Positions 5,213 to 12,471 of a stretch of DNA of 12,471 nucleotides are shown here, in pieces. The stretch covers positions 25,168-37,638 of the forward strand of contig JAMCPC010000020.1 in NCBI GenBank assembly GCA_023379725.1, written 5' to 3'. Each line of letters begins with the position of its first letter. The first letter of the stretch is position 1. The stretch comes from Actinomycetota bacterium (lineage in GTDB: Bacteria; Actinomycetota; Acidimicrobiia; Acidimicrobiales; JAMCPL01). The translations under genes were made by a program, and so were the position numbers. The notes under the pieces are model-generated. The model was not told the origin of the DNA. It saw only the letters and a program-made list of their open reading frames with translations, and searched no databases.

Positions 5213-6259
5213 CAGCTCCAGCGCTTCCAGTACTGCATCTTTGGTGGCATCCACCGGCTTCGGTACCTCAATCTGACTTATAGCCAGGTCAGGATCCTTT
5301 AATCCGTGACCAGTCAGTACACATACAACCAGGGAACCCGACGGTATATTTGACTTCAACAAACCCGCAACAGATGCAGCAGAAGCTGCCTCACAAAAGA
5401 CAGATTCTTCAGTAGCAAGCAATTTGTACGCAGCAAGAATCTCCTTGTCGCTAACCATAGCAATACTCCCCCCGGATTCCGATGCCGCATTTAGTGCCCC
5501 CTGCCAAGAAGCAGGATTACCGATCCTTATCGCTGTGGCCACCGTCTCCGGCCTGTCTACCGGATGACCAAGCACTATAGGTGCCGCCCCTTCGGCTTGA
5601 AACCCCATCATTGCAGGTAGACGACTTATACGGCCAGCTCCAAAATACTCCTTGTAGCCCTTCCAGTAGGCGGTTATATTACCAGCATTGCCAACCGGTA
5701 AAAAGTGAAGGTCGGGAGGCTCTCCCAAAGTATCGCAAATTTCAAACGCTGCTGTCTTCTGTCCCTCTATACGGTACGGATTAATCGAATTGACAATGGT
5801 TACAGGATAGTTATCCCCGATCTCTCTTACTACTGTAAGCGCCTCGTCAAAATTGCCCCTCACCTGCAACACTCGAGCTCCATGAACCAGCGCCTGCGCC
5901 AATTTACCCAAAGCTATGTGACCTTCAGGAATAAGAACGACACATGTGATACCGGCTCTGGCCGCATAAGCCGCCGCGGAAGCGGAGGTATTACCGGTAG
6001 AAGCACAGATTACGGCCTTGCTTGAATCCTCCATAGCCTTCGACATAGCCATGGTCATGCCCCTGTCCTTGAATGATCCCGTCGGATTCATGCCTTCCAA
6101 CTTCAGCCACACCCGGCAATCGAGCCTCTTAGATAGTCGTGGCGCTTCAAGCAGAGGAGTACTACCCTCCAGCAAGGTGACGATAGGTGTACTATCCGAG
6201 ACCGGCAAGTAGGGACGGTACGCCTCTATGACTCCTCGCCAACCCTGCATCAAGGACAT
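5210..6259 (-). CDS. thrC: Threonine synthase
   Basis: ThrC is a PLP enzyme converting O-phosphohomoserine to threonine, the last step of the pathway. The 349-aa product has the PLP lysine in S-F-K-D-R-G (K64), the S-T-G-N-T-S-A-S segment (87-94) and the phosphate-binding G-N-A-G-N loop (190-194). The N-terminus (G-W-x-G-V-I-x-A-Y-R) and overall length match the compact actinobacterial form. ATG 6257-6259 is 25 nt after hom, with only a weak GAGG 14 nt upstream; ATG at residue 4 is an alternative. The C-terminus looks complete, and the stop TAG coincides with the end of the TIR element. The usual next gene, thrB (homoserine kinase, which makes its substrate), is absent here. Confidence 0.96.
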   Translation of the reverse strand: MSLMQGWRGVIEAYRPYLPVSDSTPIVTLLEGSTPLLEAPRLSKRLDCRVWLKLEGMNPTGSFKDRGMTMAMSKAMEDSSKAVICASTGNTSASAAAYAARAGITCVVLIPEGHIALGKLAQALVHGARVLQVRGNFDEALTVVREIGDNYPVTIVNSINPYRIEGQKTAAFEICDTLGEPPDLHFLPVGNAGNITAYWKGYKEYFGAGRISRLPAMMGFQAEGAAPIVLGHPVDRPETVATAIRIGNPASWQGALNAASESGGSIAMVSDKEILAAYKLLATEESVFCEAASAASVAGLLKSNIPSGSLVVCVLTGHGLKDPDLAISQIEVPKPVDATKDAVLEALEL

Positions 6260-6284
6260 AGCGCTCTAACCAGCCTCATGGAAC

Positions 6285-7706
6285 TCATCTCGTTTTGCTC
6301 TCCCCAAAGACACGTAAGATGCCACCTATATTCTCCACTGCACCAAGACCATGCAGCTCCTCCAGCGTTTTATCTATATCACCCTCCCGGGCTTCATGGG
6401 TGACAAATATTAGTCTTGCCTCACTACCCATACCTACCTGCTCCATTGAACGAATCGAAACTCCATTATCACCAAATACATGAGCAACGGCAGCCAACAC
6501 ACCCGGCTGGTCTCTAACATCCATGTTTATATACCATGCACACCTGAGCTCGGACGGCGGGATCACGTATGCTCGGGGGACTGGCTCCCTTGCCGGTACC
6601 ATGCTAGCATAGGGCTGATGCCCCGCCAGCCTCTTGGCAGCAGCATCCACGAGATCACCCATTACCGCTGACGCTGTAGGTACCCCCCCTGCCCCCTGCC
6701 CGTAAAGCATTATTTCACCGCACCTCTCCCCTTCTATGAATACAGCATTATGCGCACCGCGAACAGAGGCAAGTGGGTGAGAGACAGGCACCATAGCAGG
6801 ATAAACTCTTACGGACACTTGAGGCACTGTAGATGCTGCAGGTGCTTGAGGCACTGTAGGTGCCTGAGATACTTGAGGCGCTGTAGGTGCCTGAGATGCT
6901 TGATTTTCGGATACATTCGGCCGGCTTTTCTGATTTAGCTCCGTAACCACCAGTAGCTTGATGATATAGCCAAGCTGCCTGGCGTATTGCACGTCTTCGG
7001 CGCGTACTCTCGTAATACCTTCACGTGCTACATCGTCAAGCCGTACATCACAACGATAAGCAATACCAGCCAAAATGGCAGCCTTTGCAGCCGCATCATA
7101 ACCATCTACATCTGCACTTGGATTGCTTTCAGCCAGACCAAGACGTTGCGCTTCCTCAAGCGCTTCATGATAATCTACTCCCTCTTCGGACATCGCCGAC
7201 AGAACGAAATTGGTCGTACCGTTCACAATCCCCGATACCCTGTAAAGCTGCTCAGCAGCGAGAGACTCCGCAAGAAGGCGTACCACCGGTATTGCACCGG
7301 CAACAGCAGCCTCATACAATAACTCTACGCCCGCCGAAGCCGCCGCAGAGACAAGGTCACTGCCCCGCCTGGCCAGTAATTCCTTGTTGGCACTCACGAC
7401 CGACTTACCCGTCTCAATGGCTCTGTCGATCAGCTGTGATGCCGGATCCGTGCCGCCGATTAGCTCCACCACTATATCCACCGAGCTGTCATTCACAAGA
7501 GCAAACGGATCATCCGTAAAAAGCGACCCATCAATATAGCCATGTTTGGCATCCCTGTGCTTGGCGACATCTCTGACGGCGATGCCAGCAATCTCAATAT
7601 CCACACCAGTACGCTTCACGATATCATCGTGACCTACAATCAGCTGAGATACCAGAGCAGAGCCTACATTGCCACATCCCAATATGGCACACCGTATCTT
7701 ATTCAT
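6285..7706 (-). CDS. hom: Homoserine dehydrogenase with ACT domain
   Basis: Hom reduces aspartate semialdehyde to homoserine with NAD(P)H, at the branch to threonine and methionine. Seen in order: the nucleotide loop G-C-G-N-V-G (10-15), N-K-E-L-L (107-111), N-G-T-T-N-F (162-167), the catalytic domain to about residue 360, and a C-terminal ACT domain (393-470, D-Q-P-G-V-L) that normally mediates threonine feedback inhibition. At 473 aa it is longer than the usual 430-440. The excess is a Pro/Gln/Ala/Thr/Val/Ser-rich insertion (about 258-297) placed where a short turn normally links the Y-I-I-K-L-L strand to V-S-V-R-V-Y-P. The start ATG 7704-7706 overlaps the TGA of the methyltransferase in ATGA, implying translational coupling. 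Confidence 0.96.
   Translation of the reverse strand: MNKIRCAILGCGNVGSALVSQLIVGHDDIVKRTGVDIEIAGIAVRDVAKHRDAKHGYIDGSLFTDDPFALVNDSSVDIVVELIGGTDPASQLIDRAIETGKSVVSANKELLARRGSDLVSAAASAGVELLYEAAVAGAIPVVRLLAESLAAEQLYRVSGIVNGTTNFVLSAMSEEGVDYHEALEEAQRLGLAESNPSADVDGYDAAAKAAILAGIAYRCDVRLDDVAREGITRVRAEDVQYARQLGYIIKLLVVTELNQKSRPNVSENQASQAPTAPQVSQAPTVPQAPAASTVPQVSVRVYPAMVPVSHPLASVRGAHNAVFIEGERCGEIMLYGQGAGGVPTASAVMGDLVDAAAKRLAGHQPYASMVPAREPVPRAYVIPPSELRCAWYINMDVRDQPGVLAAVAHVFGDNGVSIRSMEQVGMGSEARLIFVTHEAREGDIDKTLEELHGLGAVENIGGILRVFGESKTR
6814..6903. repeat. Imperfect tandem repeats in hom
   Basis: Repeated 15- and 30-base units of the type ttgaggcactgtaggtgcctgagatac occur about three times and encode S-Q-A-P-T-[AV]-P-Q blocks. 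All preserve the reading frame of hom and encode residues about 268-297. Confidence 0.8.
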
Positions 7707-9268
7707 CTATACTCGCCGTCTTCCACGTCGTCACGGCACCTCCCTCTGGACAGCATGCCAGCCTTTTCCAACTCAGCACACTTCTCCATTGCGACATCCA
7801 GTAACGACATTCCTGCATCGGGTGACGATTTAGGCCATGCAAGAGACACAGCATCGTAGAGAGTGCGACTTCCGTCAAATTGCTCAATTAGCTTAAACAT
7901 AGATGGATCCAAGGTAGTCATTCTACCATCAGTAGCTGTGAGCGTAAAATGATCGGAGGATCGCACCAGCCTTACCCTGTCCAGCAGAGGAACGTCATAA
8001 TATGACCAAATTGGTTCAGCATGAAGCGTGGTGATCTGATGATTGGATCGGTTCCGCTCTGCCCGCAATATAATACTGCCCACGCAGTAAGCCCCATTGC
8101 TTCGCCATGAACGAACCATATCCTCTGCCATTTTCTGCTGCACCCCCTGATCACCTCCGGATATGCCAACCAACTCTCCCGCGAGTTCCACGGCATAGGG
8201 CCAGAGGTAGTGCAAGTCGAAAAGCGTCATATGTATATCCAGATCAGCCCTCTCGCTATATTCCAGAGATTCGTAAAAAAGCGGCTTACCTTCTTGATCT
8301 AACATAGCCTGAACCAGTATTATTAACTCACCCTGTTCGTTCAGATAGCTGGGTACCTCTTCTATGATACGCCTTATCACCGAAATGCCATTCTCCCCAC
8401 CGTCGGCAAACATATACAACTGTTTCTCGCTCAGGCTCGGAACGTAAGGAGGCAACGAAACCACTAAATCAAATCTCTCGCCCTTCACTGGTTCAAATAT
8501 ATCCCCTTGAAGCACTCTCACAGAATGGTCCACTCTGCCTGTCGCTCGATTCAGAGCTTCGTTCAATCGGCAAAAGTCCACCGCACGCCAATCGATATCC
8601 GTCAGGGTGGCCAAGCTGTCAGGTCCCGCACAAAGTAGCCCGTATATTCCCGAGCCTGCCCCAAGATCAAGCATTCTCGTACCCCTCCTGCGCCTGATCA
8701 TATTCGCCAGTATAAGTGAGTCGTTTCCCAGGTACACACGAGTATCACTTCCACCGTAAGGGACAAAACGATCTACCAGCAAGTACCCTCCATCGTAAGG
8801 TACTACCACCCAACCATCAGTGTGCCATCCCTGATCATCTACAGATGCCATGCCGGACTCGACAAGTTCATCGGCTACTGCCTTTGATCTCGGATCTCTC
8901 CATCCTTCGACGATAGGATCACCAAAACCATACCCCATAATAATATTTCTCTCTGGAGGGGGCAATTGCATAGCTCTCCATCTCGATACTGGCAGATCTG
9001 GAGCAAGCAATGGATGCCCCATTACCGCACGGTGCAGTCCAGCGTAGTCGATGCTATCCAGCAGCACACTGAAACCTGCCATTGCTTTGGCAGCTCTATC
9101 GTTGTACAGTTGTGATCCTTTGTCCAAATCCTGTGCTGTGTCCTGGTCATGCACTACACTCTGGTCTTCTATTCCGTGGCTAGTTGGATATGTACTACGA
9201 CCTTTCACTGTTTGCAAGCCCTGTTGTATGTCATAGCCATGTATCTTCACAGGACATCCAATCGACAC
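7703..9268 (-). CDS. Class I SAM-dependent methyltransferase with C-terminal PqqD-like domain
   Basis: The 521-aa product has a poorly recognisable N-terminal part (1-195), then a Rossmann methyltransferase core with L-D-L-G-A-G-S-G (about 200-207). An acidic T-D-I-D (about 225) probably binds the SAM ribose. A V-V-S-L-P-P-Y-V-P segment (L272-Y275) sits where PrmC-type enzymes have N-P-P-Y. Residues about 420-510 (F-x-x-I-x-x-F-D-G-S-R-T-L ... L-E-K-A-G-M-L) resemble a PqqD-like winged helix. It recalls actinobacterial methyltransferases annotated only by DUF names; I cannot name a substrate. GTG 9266-9268 overlaps lysA by 22 bp; a downstream ATG near residue 64 is possible. The end overlaps hom by ATGA. 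Relatives have lysA directly before hom, so this gene is an addition to the operon. Confidence 0.75.
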   Translation of the reverse strand: MSIGCPVKIHGYDIQQGLQTVKGRSTYPTSHGIEDQSVVHDQDTAQDLDKGSQLYNDRAAKAMAGFSVLLDSIDYAGLHRAVMGHPLLAPDLPVSRWRAMQLPPPERNIIMGYGFGDPIVEGWRDPRSKAVADELVESGMASVDDQGWHTDGWVVVPYDGGYLLVDRFVPYGGSDTRVYLGNDSLILANMIRRRRGTRMLDLGAGSGIYGLLCAGPDSLATLTDIDWRAVDFCRLNEALNRATGRVDHSVRVLQGDIFEPVKGERFDLVVSLPPYVPSLSEKQLYMFADGGENGISVIRRIIEEVPSYLNEQGELIILVQAMLDQEGKPLFYESLEYSERADLDIHMTLFDLHYLWPYAVELAGELVGISGGDQGVQQKMAEDMVRSWRSNGAYCVGSIILRAERNRSNHQITTLHAEPIWSYYDVPLLDRVRLVRSSDHFTLTATDGRMTTLDPSMFKLIEQFDGSRTLYDAVSLAWPKSSPDAGMSLLDVAMEKCAELEKAGMLSRGRCRDDVEDGEYR

Positions 9269-10572
9269 ATGTCATCCAGACTCTCTCCCCTGATAACCAG
9301 CCTGGCATCCCCTGAAGAGACGAATACCACTGGTGGACGAGGAACTTTATTATAATTTGATGCCATGGAATAACCGTATGCACCTGTCACTGGGACTACA
9401 AGCAGATCATCCACACTCACATCCTCAGGCAATCTGGCATCGGCTATAAGTATGTCACCTGATTCACAGTGCTTTCCGACAACCCTTACTGGCCTGCTCC
9501 TTTCTGCATTTACCTCCCTTGCAATAAAGGCCTCATATCCACTACCATAAAGAACCGGCCTTGGATTATCGCTCATGCCGCCATCCACAGATAGATAGGT
9601 ACGGACACCCGGTATATCTTTGACGGTACCAACACTATAGATCGTCATCCCTGCAGTTGCTACTATTGCCCGTCCAGGCTCGGCCGTAATGTGTAATCTC
9701 GAGGGTGTAATGACGGCTTTTACCGTTTCTGCCCATTCGGTGATGCTGGGTGCCCTCTCATCTGACAAGTAGGCAACTCCCAGGCCACCACCTACACATA
9801 GTTCAAATTCATCGTAACCACCCTCTTTCGGAATGGCCATAATATCATCGGCAAGATCAACCAGCATCCTTATCTCCTCTTCAAAGTGATGCACATTAAA
9901 GATCTGCGATCCTATATGAGAATGCATGCCTGACAGGAATACGCCCTCCATGCCATTGATTGCACGAACTGCTTCCATGATGCTGGAAATGGAAAGCCCG
10001 AACTTGGAGTCCACCTGCCCAGTCTTTACAAACTCGTGAGTATGAGCTTCTATACCCGGGTTGATCCGGAGCATCAAAGCCTGCCCAGAGGCTCGCCTGT
10101 CTATAAATTGTGGTGCAATTTTAGCTATACGTCTCAATTCGTCAAATGAATCAACTACTATACTGCCCACTCCATACTCAAATGCCCTTAACAACTCCTG
10201 CTCCGACTTGTTGTTGCCGTGGAATATCAGACGAGAGGGCGGTACTCCGGCACTGACAGCTACGTGCATCTCACCGCCACTCGCTACATCTATACGCATA
10301 CCCTCATCGTAGGCTAGGCGGGCCATAGCTTTACACATAAACGCCTTAGAGGCATAAGCTACACCTGTACCCCATGCCGATAATGCCTCTCTACAGCGGT
10401 TACGTAAGTGTCCTTCATCGTAGACGAATAGAGGAGTCCCAAACGTATGTGCCAGATAATCAAGCCTGACGCCACCCACACTGAGCATTCCATCTTCTTC
10501 CACAACGGCATTCATAGGAAGTAAATGATGAGAAATCGGGCCGGAATTTGCAAGCATATCCACTGCATCCAC
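9247..10572 (-). CDS. lysA: Diaminopimelate decarboxylase
   Basis: LysA is a fold-III PLP enzyme that decarboxylates meso-diaminopimelate to lysine. The 441-aa product shows the PLP lysine in Y-A-S-K-A (K76), H-G-N-N-K (118-122), the phosphate-binding G-G-G-L-G (261-265) and E-P-G-R (298-301). It also has the C-E-S-G-D (369-373) that contributes the catalytic Cys across the dimer, and Y-S-M-A-S-N-Y-N near the end. Length is normal. The longest frame starts at GTG 10570-10572, 11 nt after argS, but its Shine-Dalgarno would be too close; in-frame GTG 10563 and ATG 10557 fit GGAG better. It overlaps the methyltransferase by 22 bp. It belongs to the argS-lysA pair typical of actinobacteria. No lysine riboswitch is visible. 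Confidence 0.96.
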   Translation of the reverse strand: MDAVDMLANSGPISHHLLPMNAVVEEDGMLSVGGVRLDYLAHTFGTPLFVYDEGHLRNRCREALSAWGTGVAYASKAFMCKAMARLAYDEGMRIDVASGGEMHVAVSAGVPPSRLIFHGNNKSEQELLRAFEYGVGSIVVDSFDELRRIAKIAPQFIDRRASGQALMLRINPGIEAHTHEFVKTGQVDSKFGLSISSIMEAVRAINGMEGVFLSGMHSHIGSQIFNVHHFEEEIRMLVDLADDIMAIPKEGGYDEFELCVGGGLGVAYLSDERAPSITEWAETVKAVITPSRLHITAEPGRAIVATAGMTIYSVGTVKDIPGVRTYLSVDGGMSDNPRPVLYGSGYEAFIAREVNAERSRPVRVVGKHCESGDILIADARLPEDVSVDDLLVVPVTGAYGYSMASNYNKVPRPPVVFVSSGDARLVIRGESLDDMCRLDVL

Positions 10573-10583
10573 TCCAGAACTCG

Positions 10584-12215
10584 CTACATACGCTCTGGCG
10601 CCGACACGCCAAGTAACGAAAACGCAATGGTAGAGGTAGTCCTACATGCCTCTACCAACCACAACCTGGCCTGCATCAGCGCGGAGTCATCCTGATCTGG
10701 ATCTTGGAACAGAATCGGGCAATCGTGATAAAAACCATGAAAAGCAGCAGCCAACTTCCTCACCCAGGCAGTTACCTTATGTGGCGCTCTCTCCTCACAT
10801 GCCTCTCTTACCGTATCAGGCATAGTCTCCAGCACTCTCAACAACTCCAATTCGCGAGGATGTGACAGCATATCAAGGTCGACATTCTCTATGGGCACAC
10901 GTTCAATAGACCGCTCTTCACGCACTCTTTCCAGGGAACATATCCTGGCATAAGCATATTGAATGTAATACACAGGATTCTCCATGGACTGGCTCCTTAC
11001 CACATCCAGGTCAAGGGTGCTCGCCTGATCCAGCGAACCCATAAGTGCCAGCAATCTAACTGCATCAGAGCCTAAATCCTTGATCAATTCATCCAGTGAG
11101 ACGAAGTTGCCCAGCCTCTTCGACATCTTCCCCGACTTGCCACCCTCCACAAGAGATATCATCTGCCCAATCAATATCTCCAAACGACTGGTATCCACCC
11201 CCAGGGCATCCATGCCGCATTTCAGGCTTGCAACTTGGCCCTGATGATCTGCTCCAAAGATATCTACTACACGATCAAATCCCCTTACAAGGAATTTATT
11301 ACGATGGTATGCCAAGTCACCACCTAGGTAAGTAGGAGTACCGTCAGACCTTACAAGTACCCTATCCCGAGAATCCCCCAGTCCGGCAGTGTGGGACATA
11401 AACCAAGTAGCTCCATCTCTCTCCTCTACAAGCCCCTTAACACGCAATTCATCAATCGTCTCATCAAGCGCACCCGATTCTTCTATGGATGCCTGTGAGA
11501 ACCAAGCATCGTATTCAATCCCTATGGATGCCAATGTCTCCTTTATCTCCTCCAGTATCATCTCCGATGCCCATTTACCGGCAACCATGGCATCTGCATG
11601 TCCGGAATAGCTTTTGGCAAGTTGAGAGACGTACTCCCCCTGGTAACCATCGTCTGGAACCTCACTATCAAATTTACGGGCCAATACGCTCTCTCCCAAC
11701 ATCCTGACCTGCCGCCCTGTATCGTTCACGTAATACTCTCGATGCACAGCATAACCACATCTTGCCATCACTCTACCCAACGAATCTCCATACGCTCCCC
11801 ACCAACCATTGCCGACGTGGATGGGTCCAGTAGGGTTGGCAGAGACAAACTCTAGGTTCACTCTCTCGGAGGCTCCAAAGTCGAATCTTGCATATCCCTC
11901 TTCACCCTTGCTGATGACATCAAGAAGTATATCGTGGAGCCACCCGATCGAGAGATGAAAGTTTACAAAGCCGGGTCCAGCTACCTCGACACGTTCAAGA
12001 TGCCGTAACCCGCTACCTGCCATCTTATCGCATATCTCACTGGCTAGATCTCTGGGTTTCCTTCCAAGCAACTTGGCATACACCAAAGCTGCATTGGTCG
12101 ACCAGTCTCCATGTTCAATTCTTAAAGGACGCTCCATGACGACATCGCTGGGAGCTGCATCTACCCCTAATTCCGACAACACTGTTGCGATAGATCGCTG
12201 TAAGTCTTCACGCAT
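10584..12215 (-). CDS. argS: Arginyl-tRNA synthetase
   Basis: ArgS attaches arginine to tRNA-Arg. The 543-aa class Ia synthetase has the Arg-tRNA-synthetase N domain with V-A-G-P-G-F-V-N (78-85), the A-N-P-T-G-P-I-H-V-G-N signature (126-136) and a canonical K-M-S-K-R (363-367). A DALR-type anticodon-binding domain with the usual final A-P-E-R-M completes it. The fourth position of HIGH is Asn, within the variation seen in actinobacterial ArgS. ATG 12213-12215 lacks a Shine-Dalgarno and sits right after an AT-rich -10-like stretch, suggesting a leaderless mRNA. Stop is TAG. It heads the minus-strand cluster and diverges from a tRNA-Arg gene, its potential substrate. Confidence 0.97.
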   Translation of the reverse strand: MREDLQRSIATVLSELGVDAAPSDVVMERPLRIEHGDWSTNAALVYAKLLGRKPRDLASEICDKMAGSGLRHLERVEVAGPGFVNFHLSIGWLHDILLDVISKGEEGYARFDFGASERVNLEFVSANPTGPIHVGNGWWGAYGDSLGRVMARCGYAVHREYYVNDTGRQVRMLGESVLARKFDSEVPDDGYQGEYVSQLAKSYSGHADAMVAGKWASEMILEEIKETLASIGIEYDAWFSQASIEESGALDETIDELRVKGLVEERDGATWFMSHTAGLGDSRDRVLVRSDGTPTYLGGDLAYHRNKFLVRGFDRVVDIFGADHQGQVASLKCGMDALGVDTSRLEILIGQMISLVEGGKSGKMSKRLGNFVSLDELIKDLGSDAVRLLALMGSLDQASTLDLDVVRSQSMENPVYYIQYAYARICSLERVREERSIERVPIENVDLDMLSHPRELELLRVLETMPDTVREACEERAPHKVTAWVRKLAAAFHGFYHDCPILFQDPDQDDSALMQARLWLVEACRTTSTIAFSLLGVSAPERM

Positions 12216-12221
12216 AGTATA

Positions 12222-12227
12222 ATAATA
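12222..12227 (-). promoter_or_regulatory. Candidate -10 box for a leaderless argS transcript
   Basis: Minus-strand TATTAT ends seven bases before the argS ATG, so transcription would begin at or next to the A of the start codon. No Shine-Dalgarno lies in between. Overlapping TAGTAT and TATACT offer other registers. No convincing -35 is seen. The stretch 12216-12229 is also an inverted repeat (AGTAT/ATACT). Confidence 0.45.
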
Positions 12228-12274
12228 CTAACCCGTGGTCGGACTGCCCGTGGACATGGCTCCTAAAGGCTTAA

Positions 12275-12302
12275 TGCAAGTGCAGAGAGTGCAAGTATAG
12301 AG
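12275..12302. repeat. Short tandem repeat upstream of the tRNA gene
   Basis: TGCAAGTGCAGAGAG (12275-12289) is followed by TGCAAGTATAGAG (12290-12302), 11 of 13 identical. Next to it is the palindrome TATAGAGCTATA. It lies in the argS/tRNA divergent region, where a tRNA promoter should be; I cannot place -35/-10 boxes with confidence. Confidence 0.5.
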
Positions 12303-12327
12303 CTATACCACATAGCAGAGACACGAT

Positions 12328-12399
12328 GCCCTCGTAGCTCAGGGGATAGAGCGCTGGCCTCCGGAGCCAGGTGCGCAGGTTCGAATCCTGTCGAGGGCA
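12328..12399 (+). tRNA. tRNA-Arg (anticodon CCG)
   Basis: The sequence folds as a complete cloverleaf of 72 nt: acceptor GCCCTCG/CGAGGGC, D stem GCTC/GAGC, anticodon stem CTGGC/GCCAG with loop CTCCGGA (anticodon CCG). The variable loop is GTGC, and the T arm is GCAGG-TTCGAAT-CCTGT with one G-U. The discriminator is A and CCA is not encoded. It decodes CGG. tRNA-Arg beside argS is known in mycobacteria; here it is on the opposite strand. Confidence 0.95.
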
Positions 12400-12413
12400 C
12401 TGTTGGCGCTAGT

Positions 12414-12437
12414 GGTACAGGCCACCAACTATTTGGC
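12414..12437. repeat. Possible fragment related to the 1381-1546 element end
   Basis: This 24-nt stretch matches positions 1533-1556 at 20 of 24 bases, including the core ACAGGCCAC. The match runs ten bases past the element end into prfA, so either the element boundary is wrong or the match is partly chance. The rest of 12438-12471 shows nothing I can identify. Confidence 0.25.
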
Positions 12438-12471
12438 TGTCTCTACCGACCAACTATCCTTACCAGATCAG

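Noticed and set aside
7025..7519. A 164-codon open frame on the plus strand opposite hom
   Set aside because: It is fully antisense to a clear hom gene, has no ribosome site and is rich in Pro, Gln and His as expected for a shadow frame.
10573..10583. Lysine riboswitch or T-box ahead of lysA or argS
   Set aside because: The argS-lysA gap is 11 nt and argS appears leaderless, so there is no room for a structured leader.
12235..12256. GTGGTC...CTGCCCGT resembling a TIR element end with a 3-bp insertion
   Set aside because: The match needs a gap and several changes, and no facing partner exists; chance is likely.
12402..12429. Hairpin GTTG/GTGG with CCAC/CAAC as a tRNA terminator
   Set aside because: The stem is interrupted by a large one-sided bulge and no T run follows.

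Overview
The window reads as a chromosomal segment of a member of the Actinomycetota with unusually modest GC. The main evidence is gene order. On the minus strand, in transcription order, it carries argS - lysA - SAM methyltransferase - hom - thrC - rho - rpmE - prfA - prmC. Apart from the extra methyltransferase and a missing thrB, this is the argS-lysA-hom-thrC-thrB-rho-rpmE-prfA-prmC block of mycobacteria and relatives. ThrC, Rho and Hom also look actinobacterial. Base composition and codon use (many ATA isoleucine codons) do not look like a typical high-GC actinomycete. I cannot name the genus.

Layout. Positions 1-288 hold the 3' end of a plus-strand secretory-lipase-like alpha/beta hydrolase, convergent with the long minus-strand array. 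Positions 289-410 are an inverted-repeat structure with a terminator-like hairpin. Then come prmC (411-1343), a 166-bp element with terminal inverted repeats, prfA (RF1), rpmE (zinc-type L31) and rho. The 330-bp gap 4880-5209 holds a candidate rho promoter, a candidate 31-codon upstream ORF whose stop abuts the rho Shine-Dalgarno, and a second 113-bp element with similar terminal inverted repeats. Upstream of that lie thrC, hom, the methyltransferase, lysA and argS, packed with overlaps or short gaps. A tRNA-Arg(CCG) gene diverges from argS on the plus strand.

How the genes work together. ArgS charges tRNA-Arg. LysA makes lysine from meso-diaminopimelate. Hom and ThrC belong to the threonine branch, but the kinase between them (ThrB) is not here. 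Rho, L31, RF1 and PrmC form a transcription-termination and translation-termination set in which PrmC methylates the GGQ glutamine of RF1.

Most interesting signals. (1) Two short TIR-bounded elements each have an end that is the TAG stop codon of a housekeeping gene (prfA and thrC), and a third, different inverted-repeat element supplies the C-terminus and stop of prmC. (2) A candidate uORF lies in the rho leader. (3) A Ser-to-Gly change in the bicyclomycin pocket of Rho. (4) A methyltransferase with an L-P-P-Y motif and a PqqD-like tail sits inside the amino-acid operon. (5) In-frame tandem-repeat or low-complexity insertions occur in prmC, hom and rho. No transposase, CRISPR array, rRNA or complete novel system is visible.
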